A stretch of DNA of 47,303 nt from a virus, in IMG/VR virus record IMGVR_UViG_3300024432_000020, positions 1-47,303 of that record, one strand, 5' to 3'. The notes beneath the pieces were generated by a model. The model searched no databases. It was not told the DNA's origin and worked only from the letters and a program-made list of their open reading frames with translations. The translations under genes were made by a program, and so were the position numbers. Below are positions 38,946 to 46,242 of this stretch, in pieces; positions within the stretch are counted from its first letter, which is position 1; each line of letters opens with the position of its first letter.

Positions 38946-39167
38946 ATGGGCCGCAGGAAAAACCTGAAGCAACGGCAAGCGAACGCTGCCGGACGGGCGC
39001 GCAACCGAGCGCGTGAGGCAGCAGCGCCAGCAGCGCCGGCAGAGGAGTCAGGTGGCGGCACCGATCCTGAGATGGAAAACGAATGTCCGAAGTGCGGTGC
39101 GCTACCCGGTCACCCTTGCGTGACGCCGAGCGGCAACCCGACCAGGACACACAAAGCTCGAGGGTGA
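38946..39167 (+). CDS. Phage zinc-finger protein, 73 aa
   Basis: 73 residues with a basic N-terminus (RRKNLKQRQANAAGRARN), an Ala/Pro linker and a C-terminal ECPKCGALPGHPCVTPSG then THKAR: CxxC, later Cys and His. This is the small zinc-finger pattern shared by many phage proteins (CPKCxAxxGxPC...HxxR). GGAGG precedes the start. Probably DNA/RNA binding. Confidence 0.72.
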   Translation: MGRRKNLKQRQANAAGRARNRAREAAAPAAPAEESGGGTDPEMENECPKCGALPGHPCVTPSGNPTRTHKARG

Positions 39168-39209
39168 TAGTATCCGCGAGTGATCACAAACCATTGTTGG
39201 AGGGCCACA

Positions 39210-39503
39210 ATGGACGAGCGATTAAAACCAGGGCAGCTACACGAGACGCCCGAGAAGGCCGATCCTTTGGACACGTATCCAGAGGAAGCCGGCGGCGAGA
39301 AACTTAACTGCGGATTCAGGAAGGAAGAGAACTGGCCGCACTACCCGCCTTATAACGATCTCGACGATCCCCCGTACAAGACACGAGCGGCCGATGAAGG
39401 CTCCTCAGCTACACTGCGGTCGGAGCGCCAGGGCAAAGCGGAGAGCGGTGGCTACGACGATTCCCGGTACGGGAAGGTTCGTGATTTGCCATCGCAGAAG
39501 TAA
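39210..39503 (+). CDS. Hydrophilic hypothetical protein, 97 aa
   Basis: 97 residues from the ATG at 39210 (GGAGGG 6 bases upstream); an ORF start at 39180 lacks an SD. Very polar and Pro/Asp/Tyr-rich: KPGQLHETPEKADPLDTYPE, PHYPPYNDLDDPPYKTRAAD. It appears intrinsically disordered. Its stop overlaps the next ATG (TAATG), starting a run of coupled basic genes. Function unknown. Confidence 0.6.
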   Translation: MDERLKPGQLHETPEKADPLDTYPEEAGGEKLNCGFRKEENWPHYPPYNDLDDPPYKTRAADEGSSATLRSERQGKAESGGYDDSRYGKVRDLPSQK

Positions 39504-39970
39504 TGCCTGAGAAACTGTCAGATCGTGCGGTGCAGCGTATCGCCAATGCGGTTGCTGCGGGTATCAGGGAAACCGTGGCCGAACCAATCCCCACCAAGAA
39601 ACTAGCGAAGAAAAAGTCAGTTGCCCAACGACGCACTGAACGCAGGACGGCTCAGTCGAAGAAGGCGCCAAAGGGTGCACGCGAGAAGATTGGTCGTGCT
39701 CTTGAGTCAGCCATGGCGACTGAACCGGGAAGGAAAGTTGCGCGTGCTGTTGGTGGATACGGCGGCAAGAAAAAGAAAAAGCAAACGCGAGGCGCTGGAT
39801 TCGGTGGAGCGATGCCGATACCTGGCCGCGGCGGCGAGGTCTCACGTGAGCATGGAACCGGCCTTACTCGTACGGAACAGTCGATGCCGCTGTACCATAG
39901 GAGCGAAAGGTTCGAGCCGATTCCCAAGAAGCGCAAGAAGCGCAAGAAGCGCGGCAAGGTCAAAGTGTAA
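39503..39970 (+). CDS. Highly basic protein, 155 aa
   Basis: 155 residues, Lys/Arg-rich: KKLAKKKSVAQRRTERRTAQ, KKKKKQTRGAGFGGAMPIPG and the end PKKRKKRKKRGKVKV. A short helix (RAVQRIANAVAAGIRETVAE) opens it. Probably disordered and nucleic-acid binding, for example DNA-condensing or virion-associated, as polybasic phage proteins can be; this is inference. TAATG coupling on both sides. Confidence 0.6.
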   Translation: MPEKLSDRAVQRIANAVAAGIRETVAEPIPTKKLAKKKSVAQRRTERRTAQSKKAPKGAREKIGRALESAMATEPGRKVARAVGGYGGKKKKKQTRGAGFGGAMPIPGRGGEVSREHGTGLTRTEQSMPLYHRSERFEPIPKKRKKRKKRGKVKV

Positions 39971-40131
39971 TGGGTGACCGCCGATCAGATCGTTTGGCTA
40001 ATGCTGGGCGCCAGATGGGCAAGCCGGTGCGGAAACCGAAACCTAAAAAAGAATTCGATCCGAAAGACATGTCGCCGGAGCGCAAAGCGGAGATCGCGAA
40101 GGCGGCCGAAGAACTTTGGGGTACCAAGTAA
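39970..40131 (+). CDS. Tiny basic protein, 53 aa
   Basis: 54-codon ORF whose ATG overlaps the previous TAA and whose TAA overlaps the next ATG. Basic N-terminal half (RRSDRLANAGRQMGKPVRKP), a Lys-rich linker and a C-terminal helix (SPERKAEIAKAAEELWGTK). Coupling on both sides is the main evidence that it is translated. Confidence 0.55.
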   Translation: MGDRRSDRLANAGRQMGKPVRKPKPKKEFDPKDMSPERKAEIAKAAEELWGTK

Positions 40132-40532
40132 TGCCACAGCACACAGATCGTAGAGCAGAGCGCAGGACCAACGCAGGCAGGCCCGACAAGCCTCCGAAGA
40201 AGCCGCCGGGGAAACCTCGGCCCCCCAGGATAGGGGCGCCGAAGAAACCACCGTCGTACGGTGCTCCAATGGATCCGCCAAAGCCCAAACCTCCAGGTGC
40301 GAAGCGCCCGAAACCGGGTCCTGCGAAACCTGAGGTCCGACGCCGCGAGATTGAACGTCGCGTCGAGGAGGGTGGACGCGCCAGCCAGGCGGCTCGCGCA
40401 GAGCAAGCCAAGCGGAGCACAGCACCGAAGCCAACGCCGGAGACTATCGGCAAGCCTGGTCGCTCCACGTATGATGTATTGCGTGAGCGAGGCAAGGACA
40501 TTGATGAGGCCGCGGAGAGGACGCAGAAATAA
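40131..40532 (+). CDS. Basic Pro/Lys-rich protein, 133 aa
   Basis: 133 residues from the ATG at 40131. A long Pro/Lys/Gly region (RPDKPPKKPPGKPRPPRIG, PPKPKPPGAKRPKPGPAKPE) precedes a helical C-terminus (ASQAARAEQAKRSTAPK, DVLRERGKDIDEAAERT). Disordered and basic; may tether to DNA or membranes, inference only. Starts and ends with TAATG overlaps. Confidence 0.6.
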   Translation: MPQHTDRRAERRTNAGRPDKPPKKPPGKPRPPRIGAPKKPPSYGAPMDPPKPKPPGAKRPKPGPAKPEVRRREIERRVEEGGRASQAARAEQAKRSTAPKPTPETIGKPGRSTYDVLRERGKDIDEAAERTQK

Positions 40533-40759
40533 TGCCCTCTTCGCGGTCAGCCAAAGAGATCTGCAGGGACTTCGGCGAGAAGGATGTTGCATGCAAGATC
40601 GCCAGGCGGCGTGAGAAACGCAAAAAGGAACGCGAGGCCGAGGAAGGTAAGACCGAGGCAGAAACACCTGAAGAGGTCGAAACGCCTGCCGATCCTGTGA
40701 AGGAGCGCGACAAGTACATCGAGGACATCGTCAGCGGATCTCAAACAGGGAAGACTTAA
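40532..40759 (+). CDS. Charged helical protein, 75 aa
   Basis: 75 residues: short N-terminus with SSRSAKEICRDFGEKDVACK, then a very charged helix (IARRREKRKKEREAEEGKTE) and an acidic end. It is the last of the four TAATG-coupled genes and is followed by the repeat region at 40764-40808. Function unknown. Confidence 0.55.
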   Translation: MPSSRSAKEICRDFGEKDVACKIARRREKRKKEREAEEGKTEAETPEEVETPADPVKERDKYIEDIVSGSQTGKT

Positions 40760-40763
40760 GCCC

Positions 40764-40808
40764 GAACGAAACGCGAACGAAACGCGAACGAGAAACGAAC
40801 GGTCGTTC
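40764..40808 (+). repeat. Iteron-like 11-bp tandem repeats with inverted end
   Basis: Four units: GAACGAAACGC at 40764-40774, an identical one at 40775-40785, GAACGAGAAAC at 40786-40796, and GAACGGTCGTTC at 40797-40808, whose halves GAACG/CGTTC form a short palindrome. The 11-bp period equals about one helical turn. It lies in a 70-base gap between the basic genes and the Tat-signal protein gene, the type of site bound by an initiator, a regulator or the packaging machinery. Confidence 0.6.
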
Positions 40809-40829
40809 AAGTCCAGACAAGGTCACGAC

Positions 40830-41183
40830 ATGAAGAGACGAGGATTCCTGAAGCGCCTGCTTGGCGTAGCCACCGCAGCCGTGGTGAGCGAGAAGGTCAT
40901 ACCTGATGACGGCGTAGCGCTGCAGAGCGCGGCGCATCCTGGCAGCCAGTCATTCGGCATGGCGCCACTGAAACCTGAAGGCGGCACCATCCCGTATGAT
41001 CTGAGCGAAGAGTCGCTCGAGGCTGCCTGCATTGAGATACAGAAACGGCGCCGATGGATACGGTCTGATCGGCTGTACGATTGGATGCGCCGCGTGATCG
41101 ACCCTGAGCAGATTGACGCACGCCAGGGAGACGATGGCGAGATGTATCACCTGCTGCAATTCAAGAGCCATGACGACGCATGA
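40830..41183 (+). CDS. Tat-signal-like secreted protein, 117 aa
   Basis: 117 residues. The N-terminus MKRRGFLKRLLGVATAAVVS has a twin-arginine motif (RRGFLK, similar to S/T-R-R-x-F-L-K) and a mild hydrophobic stretch, so it resembles a Tat signal peptide; no typical AxA site is certain. The mature part is polar with Trp/Arg helices (EIQKRRRWIRSDRLYDWMRR). It would be exported folded, or the N-terminus is simply a basic anchor. Overlaps the next ORF by 14 bases. Confidence 0.6.
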   Translation: MKRRGFLKRLLGVATAAVVSEKVIPDDGVALQSAAHPGSQSFGMAPLKPEGGTIPYDLSEESLEAACIEIQKRRRWIRSDRLYDWMRRVIDPEQIDARQGDDGEMYHLLQFKSHDDA

Positions 41184-41289
41184 CGAGAAGCCTCGAGCAC
41201 TAGCCGGCGTACCAGTACGCACCTGGATCTGGGTGGTGATCGTGATGGTGCTCTTCTGGCTGATGACGGGGTACCTGGTGCTACGATGA
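41170..41289 (+). CDS. Tiny membrane peptide, 39 aa
   Basis: 40-codon ORF. One transmembrane helix: VPVRTWIWVVIVMVLFWLMT then GYLVLR, with a polar N-terminus. It is placed between the Tat-signal gene (14-base overlap) and the next gene (ATGA overlap), so coupling supports it. Function unknown. Confidence 0.5.
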   Translation: MTTHDEKPRALAGVPVRTWIWVVIVMVLFWLMTGYLVLR

Positions 41290-41699
41290 AATGCCTGGTG
41301 ATCGTGAAGGATGGCCAGCTGGTACTGCGCAGCACGCCAGGCGTCGAGACCGCCTGCATCGTCGACGGGGAGGACGTCGACCTGCCTGATGACTGGGCAG
41401 ATCTACCCGTGAGAGTAGTGCACATCGTGCCCGTTAGGCTCGAAAAGGACGTTTTTGAGCAAAATGACCCTCAAAATTGGGCACCACAGTGCCCTGAAAC
41501 ACAACTCGCGGCACCCAACACCCAAGTACAGCACTCTACAGCCCGATTATCTGAGGAAGAGATCGAGGAACTGAACGAGAAGGAAGAGAAGACCAGGCGC
41601 CGCGTGTCCGCTAACCTGATGTTTCATCCCTACTGCTTCGACTGCGGTGATAACCATGCACCAGGTATGTGCCCGGGTGACTTCGAGATCCGCAAGTGA
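41286..41699 (+). CDS. Hypothetical protein with Cys-rich end, 137 aa
   Basis: 137 residues. Small beta domain (KCLVIVKDGQLVLRSTPG, CIVDGEDVDLPDDW), then a charged coiled part (RLSEEEIEELNEKEEKTRRR) and a C-terminal Cys cluster (FHPYCFDCGDNHAPGMCPG), a likely zinc knuckle. It overlaps the next GTG by 4 bases. Not recognised. Confidence 0.6.
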   Translation: MKCLVIVKDGQLVLRSTPGVETACIVDGEDVDLPDDWADLPVRVVHIVPVRLEKDVFEQNDPQNWAPQCPETQLAAPNTQVQHSTARLSEEEIEELNEKEEKTRRRVSANLMFHPYCFDCGDNHAPGMCPGDFEIRK

Positions 41700-41893
41700 A
41701 CTGGCTCAAGGTCGTAGTGGTCTATTACATCCTGGGCTACCTGTTGGTCGGTCGCATCCTGGTCGACGTGTTCGACCTGGTCACCTGGGGGAACATGATC
41801 GGTTTATTCATCGGTTGTTGTATCGGTCATTACTTAGGTAAAATAGACAGCGGTGGGTTACAGGTAGGCACAAGTAGGAGCCGGAAAGCGTGA
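41696..41893 (+). CDS. Small membrane protein, 65 aa
   Basis: GTG start overlapping the previous stop. Two hydrophobic helices (LKVVVVYYILGYLLVGRILV and MIGLFIGCCIGHYLG), a short basic tail (GTSRSRKA). Topology fits a small inner-membrane protein. Function unknown. Confidence 0.6.
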   Translation: MNWLKVVVVYYILGYLLVGRILVDVFDLVTWGNMIGLFIGCCIGHYLGKIDSGGLQVGTSRSRKA

Positions 41894-41912
41894 CACGCAC
41901 GACGGGAACACG

Positions 41913-42110
41913 ATGGAAGTACGGGGCAACGATCAGCATCGGGCTGAACTTAAGCAACTGAGCAGGCTGCTCGGAGGGTACGCTATTGTCATCGATGAAG
42001 AGATCCCGGAGGACGAGATCCACGTCATCCAGAAGCTCAACGGAGATCTGCCGGCCAAGCAGGTCATCTACCTGGAGGGATTCGATCACGAATTCGATGA
42101 GTGCGCGTAG
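41913..42110 (+). CDS. Small acidic hypothetical protein, 65 aa
   Basis: 65 residues: HRAELKQLSRLLGGYAIVID, an acidic turn (EEIPEDEIHVIQ) and QVIYLEGFDHEFDECA. Helix, strand, strand layout. Not recognised. A weak AACACG precedes the start. Confidence 0.5.
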   Translation: MEVRGNDQHRAELKQLSRLLGGYAIVIDEEIPEDEIHVIQKLNGDLPAKQVIYLEGFDHEFDECA

Positions 42111-42164
42111 CCCAGTCGTGTGAGCCTGGGTCCGGTCCAGAATCCAACTGTAGAGGTAAAGCAA

Positions 42165-42386
42165 ATGGCTGATGACTTAACATGGATCCGAGTAACGGCA
42201 CGTCTGCCTGCTTTCGGCCGGAAGGTAATGCTAACCAGGGACAAGGGCGGTGGTAATCTTGTCGTCGAGTCGGGATCACGTAAATGCACTGATCAGCGCG
42301 GCGAGGTTTGGGATTCTGCAGATCGTGGGCAGGAACTGACAGATGTGACCGCCTGGGCAGCGATGCCGAATCCTGCAGCGCCGTGA
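42165..42386 (+). CDS. DUF551-like small protein, 73 aa
   Basis: 73 residues from the ATG at 42165 with GAGG 8 bases upstream; a GTG at 42120 would add GPVQNPTVEVKQ. The start DDLTWIRVTARLPAFGRKVM and the end TAWAAMPNPAAP match DUF551-type phage proteins (W-I-x-V...RLP...V-x-x-W-x-x-x-P-x-P). A small beta domain of unknown function. Confidence 0.6.
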   Translation: MADDLTWIRVTARLPAFGRKVMLTRDKGGGNLVVESGSRKCTDQRGEVWDSADRGQELTDVTAWAAMPNPAAP

Positions 42387-42559
42387 TCACGCCGGCTGAG
42401 AAGGATGTCCTGATCGAGAAGTGGGGGCAGCCTCGAGTCGAGCATGCGATGGTGACGCTCGATCACGCTGTCGACACTCGCGGGATCCTGCAGCCGGCTG
42501 AAGTAACCTGGGCGAGGGTGGAGGCACTGTTGAGCGCGATCTACGAGGAGAAATCATGA
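42383..42559 (+). CDS. Small hypothetical protein, 58 aa
   Basis: GTG at 42383 overlapping the previous TGA. Helical, acidic: PAEKDVLIEKWGQPRVEHAM, then VTWARVEALLSAIYEEKS. It ends in ATGA overlap with the fibronectin-domain gene. Not recognised. Confidence 0.55.
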   Translation: MITPAEKDVLIEKWGQPRVEHAMVTLDHAVDTRGILQPAEVTWARVEALLSAIYEEKS

Positions 42560-43161
42560 TCAGCTATGGAGATCGAAAGCAACCAATCAGATGGAGGCGA
42601 TGGCTAAAGCTCGCCTTCTTGGCCTGGGTCATCGTTGTCGTCATTGGCGTAGGGAAGTTCGCGCAAGCCGGCGAGGCTGTGCTGACCTGGACGGCGCCGA
42701 CGCAGAACACTGACGGCACGCCGCTGACCGACCTGGCCGGTTTCAAGATCTACCTGGGCCAGGTGCAAGGCGGCCCGTACCCGGTGAGCGTCGACATCGC
42801 GGATCCGACAGCTACGACATTCACGGTGCCTGGCCTGACTGAAGGCCTGACGTATTTCTTTGTGTCGACGGCGTACAACAGCGCGGACCCAGTGCAGGAG
42901 AGCGACTTCAGCAACGAGGTCACCAAGCTCATACCGCCGCTGGTACCGATGCCGCCGACCATGCTGACGGTGCAGAACCTGACGGCGTTCGACATCGTGA
43001 AGCAGAAGGATAAGTACGTGCTGCTGGCCGTTGGTACAGTGCCGGCCGGCACGACGTGCGATCCGAATCAGACGGTCAACGGGCACTACGGTGTGCCGAG
43101 CGACCTGGTCGCCTGGTTCGGTAACGTGCAGCCGCCTGTGGTGGTGGCTGACTGTTCGTAA
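42556..43161 (+). CDS. Membrane-anchored/exported fibronectin type III protein
   Basis: 201 residues. A basic N-terminus (RKQPIRWRRWLKLAFLAWV) leads to a hydrophobic signal anchor or signal peptide ending near GKFAQA. The core EAVLTWTAPTQNTDGTPLTD to LAGFKIYLGQVQGGPYPVS and YFFVSTAYNSADP is a fibronectin type III beta-sandwich, common on phage tails and secreted bacterial proteins. A C-terminal beta part has two Cys, probably a disulfide. It may decorate the virion or act outside the cell. Confidence 0.72.
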   Translation: MISYGDRKQPIRWRRWLKLAFLAWVIVVVIGVGKFAQAGEAVLTWTAPTQNTDGTPLTDLAGFKIYLGQVQGGPYPVSVDIADPTATTFTVPGLTEGLTYFFVSTAYNSADPVQESDFSNEVTKLIPPLVPMPPTMLTVQNLTAFDIVKQKDKYVLLAVGTVPAGTTCDPNQTVNGHYGVPSDLVAWFGNVQPPVVVADCS

Positions 43162-43163
43162 GA

Positions 43164-43592
43164 ATGTGGGAGCGGATCCGTGCATGGCTGTGCCGATGGC
43201 TCGGCCTGTTCTGCAGGAAGGATCCGCTTGGACCAGTAGAGAACCCGAGGGTTGTGTGGAGGTTAGGACTGATGGCGAGAACAGCGACAGCGAAATGGGG
43301 AATACCGCTCGAACGTGAGAGCGGCCAGCCGGCGGATCCGGCAGACTACAAGGGCTGCGAGATTGCCCTGGCGGTCCTGGGTGGTCCGTTCTCGGTACTC
43401 CAGGACCTGGTGCCTGATGGCACGTTCGAGCTTGGGATGCCAGATCTTACGCCTGGCGACTATCAGTGCCGGTATGTGCCGATCGAGATCAATGACGACC
43501 GCGGCACCGCGGCGGTGGTTGATTTCAATATCCCGGATGACTCGCCGCTTGGCCAGGTCGACAATCCAACGGTAGAGGTGAGCGGCCCGTGA
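43164..43592 (+). CDS. Beta-sandwich protein with terminal NPxV motifs
   Basis: 142 residues. After a hydrophobic/aromatic N-terminus with two Cys (AWLCRWLGLFCRKD) comes LGPVENPRVVWRLG, then a beta-sandwich of fibronectin-like aspect (TATAKWGIPLERESGQPADP to FNIPDDSP) and the end LGQVDNPTVEVSGP. The N- and C-terminal LGxVxNPxV segments repeat a motif also found at 42134-42157. Likely exported and functionally related to the upstream fibronectin protein. Overlaps the next GTG by 4 bases. Confidence 0.6.
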   Translation: MWERIRAWLCRWLGLFCRKDPLGPVENPRVVWRLGLMARTATAKWGIPLERESGQPADPADYKGCEIALAVLGGPFSVLQDLVPDGTFELGMPDLTPGDYQCRYVPIEINDDRGTAAVVDFNIPDDSPLGQVDNPTVEVSGP

Positions 43593-43849
43593 TCGTTCTG
43601 TATGCACTGGCGCTGCTCCTGGTGGCGCCGGTCATCACGCTCGGGCTGTTCCTGGTGTACGCCGGCTATCGCTTCGTGCGACACAAGGGTAAGGGCATCA
43701 TCGACCAGAGCGCCGGCTTCCTGGGATTCCTATTCGCGATCTGGCTGATGACCACCAGGACAGAAGAGGTTGCCGAGTGCATGCCGTTCGTGGCTATGGA
43801 CCTGAGCGAGATGATACGGTGGCGGAAAGACGACGGGGAGATAACGTGA
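43589..43849 (+). CDS. Small two-helix membrane protein, 86 aa
   Basis: GTG start overlapping the previous TGA. Two transmembrane helices (LYALALLLVAPVITLGLFLV and QSAGFLGFLFAIWLMTTRT) separated by a basic loop (RFVRHKGKG), and an acidic C-terminus. Its stop shares one base with the next ATG. Holin-like topology, but the cassette position argues for another membrane function. Confidence 0.6.
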   Translation: MIVLYALALLLVAPVITLGLFLVYAGYRFVRHKGKGIIDQSAGFLGFLFAIWLMTTRTEEVAECMPFVAMDLSEMIRWRKDDGEIT

Positions 43850-44097
43850 TGGATTGGATTCTCGAGCACATGGGTACCGACGAGATTGGCTGGGTGCTGA
43901 TCATCATTCAGTTCTTTGCAGTCGAGTTCAAGGCGCTGTTCAACAAAGAGCAGGGCGATACCTGGAGCGAGGTGCTGCGGTTTATGTTCGGCTTCTCGAA
44001 GCGGCAGACCGCGCAAGGCTGGGGGATGCGTGCACGACGCGGATCCTTCTGGGCACTGGCGGTCTGGTTCACTGGGCACATAGCATTCGGATGGTAG
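43849..44097 (+). CDS. Small membrane protein, 82 aa
   Basis: 82 residues from the ATG at 43849 (TGATG overlap). An N-terminal hydrophobic helix (IGWVLIIIQFFAVEFKALF) and a C-terminal one (FWALAVWFTGHIAFGW), joined by a polar loop with RQTAQGWGMRARRG. Two-helix proteins just upstream of terL may be envelope-directed; the function is unknown. The 61 bases to terL hold a Gly/Cys-free GC-rich stretch without visible signals. Confidence 0.6.
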   Translation: MDWILEHMGTDEIGWVLIIIQFFAVEFKALFNKEQGDTWSEVLRFMFGFSKRQTAQGWGMRARRGSFWALAVWFTGHIAFGW

Positions 44098-44158
44098 ATT
44101 CGGGCGAGGGCGCACGGAGATCGGTCGGGGGTGGGGGCAGCCCTGACCGTGTTTGAGT

Positions 44159-45763
44159 ATGGCAATGAACCTGGCGCAGCAGCAGGCGACCTTCACGGAA
44201 ATGGAGGCCGAATGGCTGCGCCGGGATCTGCGCCGCTACGTGCCGGCAGTCTGGCCGCTGGTCGAATCGAGGCCGTTCAAGAATAACTGGCACATTGACG
44301 CCATCTGCGATCACCTGGCGTACGTCACGCTAGGTGACATCCGCAACCTGATCATCAACGTACCGCCGCGGCAAACCAAGTCGCTAACGGTCTCGGTCAT
44401 CTGGCCTACCTGGTGGTGGTCCGATGAGCCTGAGGTCCAGTTCATGTACGCCAGCTACTCGCATGACCTGGCGCTGCGTGATGCGGTCAAGGCCAGGGAC
44501 ATCATCCAGTCGGGCTGGTACCAGGAGCGCTACGGCGGCAAGTTCTACCTGGACCCTGGTCAGAATCAGAAGGCGCGCTACGTCAACGATAAGCACGGCT
44601 ATCGTATCTCGACGTCCTGCCTTGGTAAGACGACGGGCGAGGGCGGCGACGTGCTGTGCATCGATGACCCGCACAACATGGCAGATGTGCACTCGGATCC
44701 GAAGCGGCACTCTACCCTCAGCTGGTACGACAACAGCTGGCGGTCACGTCTTAATGACCCAACCACAGGCCAGAAGGTAATCATCTGTCAGCGGTCTCAC
44801 GACATGGACCTGGTCGGTCATATCCTCGACGGCGAAGCCGGCCGATGGGTAGTGCTGATGCTACCGAACGAGTACGACCCGAAGCGCCACTGCCGGACGT
44901 TCACCAATCCGAAGGGCCGCGATCTCGACTACAAGGAAATGGTCGAGAAAGAAGTCGAGCCGCTGTACCAGGATGAGCGCACCAAGCCGAAGACATTGCT
45001 GAACCCGCAGCGCTTTGGCGACGAGGAGACCAAGACCGAGAAGTCCGGCATGGGCACCGTCGACTACGAGGCCCAGTACAATCAGGATCCGGAGGCCGGC
45101 GGCGGTCTGATCCTGAAGCGCAAGTGGTGGCAGAACTGGGCGTACCCGCCGAACCATCCGAAGGCCGGCGAGCAGATGCCGTATCCCGAGTGGGAGCAGA
45201 TCATCACGGTGTACGACACCGCGTTCAAGAAAGGCCAGGAGAATGACTACTCGGCACGCACCAGCTGGGGGCTGTTCTGGCATTCGATGTCTGGCCGGCG
45301 GGAGGACCTGGCGCTCAACGCCATGCTGCTCGAGCGCATGAATGAGCGGATGGAGTTCGGCGAGCTTCGCGAGTCAGCGATCCGCCACGAGAAAGGCTGG
45401 AATCCGGACCACACGCTCATCGAGGACAAGGCGAGCGGCATCAGCCTGATCCAGGAGTTCGAGGCCGGCGGGATCCCGGTGTGGAAAGTGAAGGCCGGAC
45501 CTGAGGACCTGCCGTATCGAGCGCACATGGTCTCCGGGATCCTGCGTGCCGGCAGGATCTGGTACGTCTCGAGGGACTGGGCATTCGACGTGATCAGCCA
45601 ATGCGCCAAGTTCCCGATGGTCGAGCACGATGACCTGGTCGCCACCTGCGTCATAGCCTGGGCATTCATGCGGCGAATGGGTGACATGGAGCTACCGGAC
45701 GACGAGAAGGCCAACGAGCTTAGCCTCTGGACCAGGCCGAAGCCGAAGTCGCCGTATGGCTGA
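44159..45763 (+). CDS. terL: Terminase large subunit
   Basis: 534 residues from the ATG at 44159; the TTG at 44153 gives two more. ATPase motor: Walker A-like NVPPRQTKS (68-75, P-P-R-Q-T-K-S in place of the usual GKS), Walker B LCIDDPHN (about 166-173, D169/D170). Nuclease: VYDTAFKKGQENDYSA (D353), IEDKASG (E422/D423) and EHDDLVATCVIAW (D491/D492), an RNase H-like metal site. TerL translocates DNA into the prohead and cuts the concatemer. Length is typical. Confidence 0.95.
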   Translation: MAMNLAQQQATFTEMEAEWLRRDLRRYVPAVWPLVESRPFKNNWHIDAICDHLAYVTLGDIRNLIINVPPRQTKSLTVSVIWPTWWWSDEPEVQFMYASYSHDLALRDAVKARDIIQSGWYQERYGGKFYLDPGQNQKARYVNDKHGYRISTSCLGKTTGEGGDVLCIDDPHNMADVHSDPKRHSTLSWYDNSWRSRLNDPTTGQKVIICQRSHDMDLVGHILDGEAGRWVVLMLPNEYDPKRHCRTFTNPKGRDLDYKEMVEKEVEPLYQDERTKPKTLLNPQRFGDEETKTEKSGMGTVDYEAQYNQDPEAGGGLILKRKWWQNWAYPPNHPKAGEQMPYPEWEQIITVYDTAFKKGQENDYSARTSWGLFWHSMSGRREDLALNAMLLERMNERMEFGELRESAIRHEKGWNPDHTLIEDKASGISLIQEFEAGGIPVWKVKAGPEDLPYRAHMVSGILRAGRIWYVSRDWAFDVISQCAKFPMVEHDDLVATCVIAWAFMRRMGDMELPDDEKANELSLWTRPKPKSPYG

Positions 45764-46235
45764 TTGCTGGCTGCTCCATGTACCGACAATCGGCGAGCGG
45801 AAGTTCGTGAGATCGCGATCAGGCGTGAACCCTTCTTCGCGATTGCGTCAGCAGTTCGGGTTAGAAATGGCCCTGATCAAAGCCGAGGATTTTGAAGCTG
45901 GCTGGTCTACGCATCCAGCGTACATCGCACCAGATCTATCGAACGGCAAGAACGGCAGATGGCTTAAGGATGTTCGCTTCGAGCGCTTTGAGAAATTCCT
46001 TGCTGAGAATCAAGTCATCGAGATGGCCAACATCCACATCAATTCATACGACGGGCGCATTGGATTCAGGGACGGCCGCCACAGGACTCGAGTGCTGTTG
46101 AACCTGGGCATGGAGGCCATACCCGTGACCATGCCAAAGGCCTCTCTGGATCATCTCAAGCGGTGCTATACTGACCTGGCCCAAGCGAAGCAGGTGCCGG
46201 AGGTCCGGAACACACCAATATCTCCAGGCACTTAG
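45756..46235 (+). CDS. ParB-fold (Srx-like) protein next to TerL
   Basis: 159 residues from the ATG at 45756 (overlaps the terL stop by 8 bases); an ATG at 45864 would be shorter. The motif DGRHRTRVLLNLGMEAIPV is the hallmark of the ParB/sulfiredoxin fold (DGxHRxxA...G...IPV), preceded by the helix FLAENQVIEMANIHINSYDG. In phages such proteins occur as nucleases, CTP-dependent DNA-binding proteins or transcription regulators. The rest is not conserved enough to pick one. It is followed by a rho-independent terminator. Confidence 0.7.
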   Translation: MADCWLLHVPTIGERKFVRSRSGVNPSSRLRQQFGLEMALIKAEDFEAGWSTHPAYIAPDLSNGKNGRWLKDVRFERFEKFLAENQVIEMANIHINSYDGRIGFRDGRHRTRVLLNLGMEAIPVTMPKASLDHLKRCYTDLAQAKQVPEVRNTPISPGT

Positions 46236-46242
46236 GCACCAG

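Noticed and set aside
40764-40808. CRISPR array
   Set aside because: Units are 11 bp without spacers; consistent with iterons, not CRISPR.
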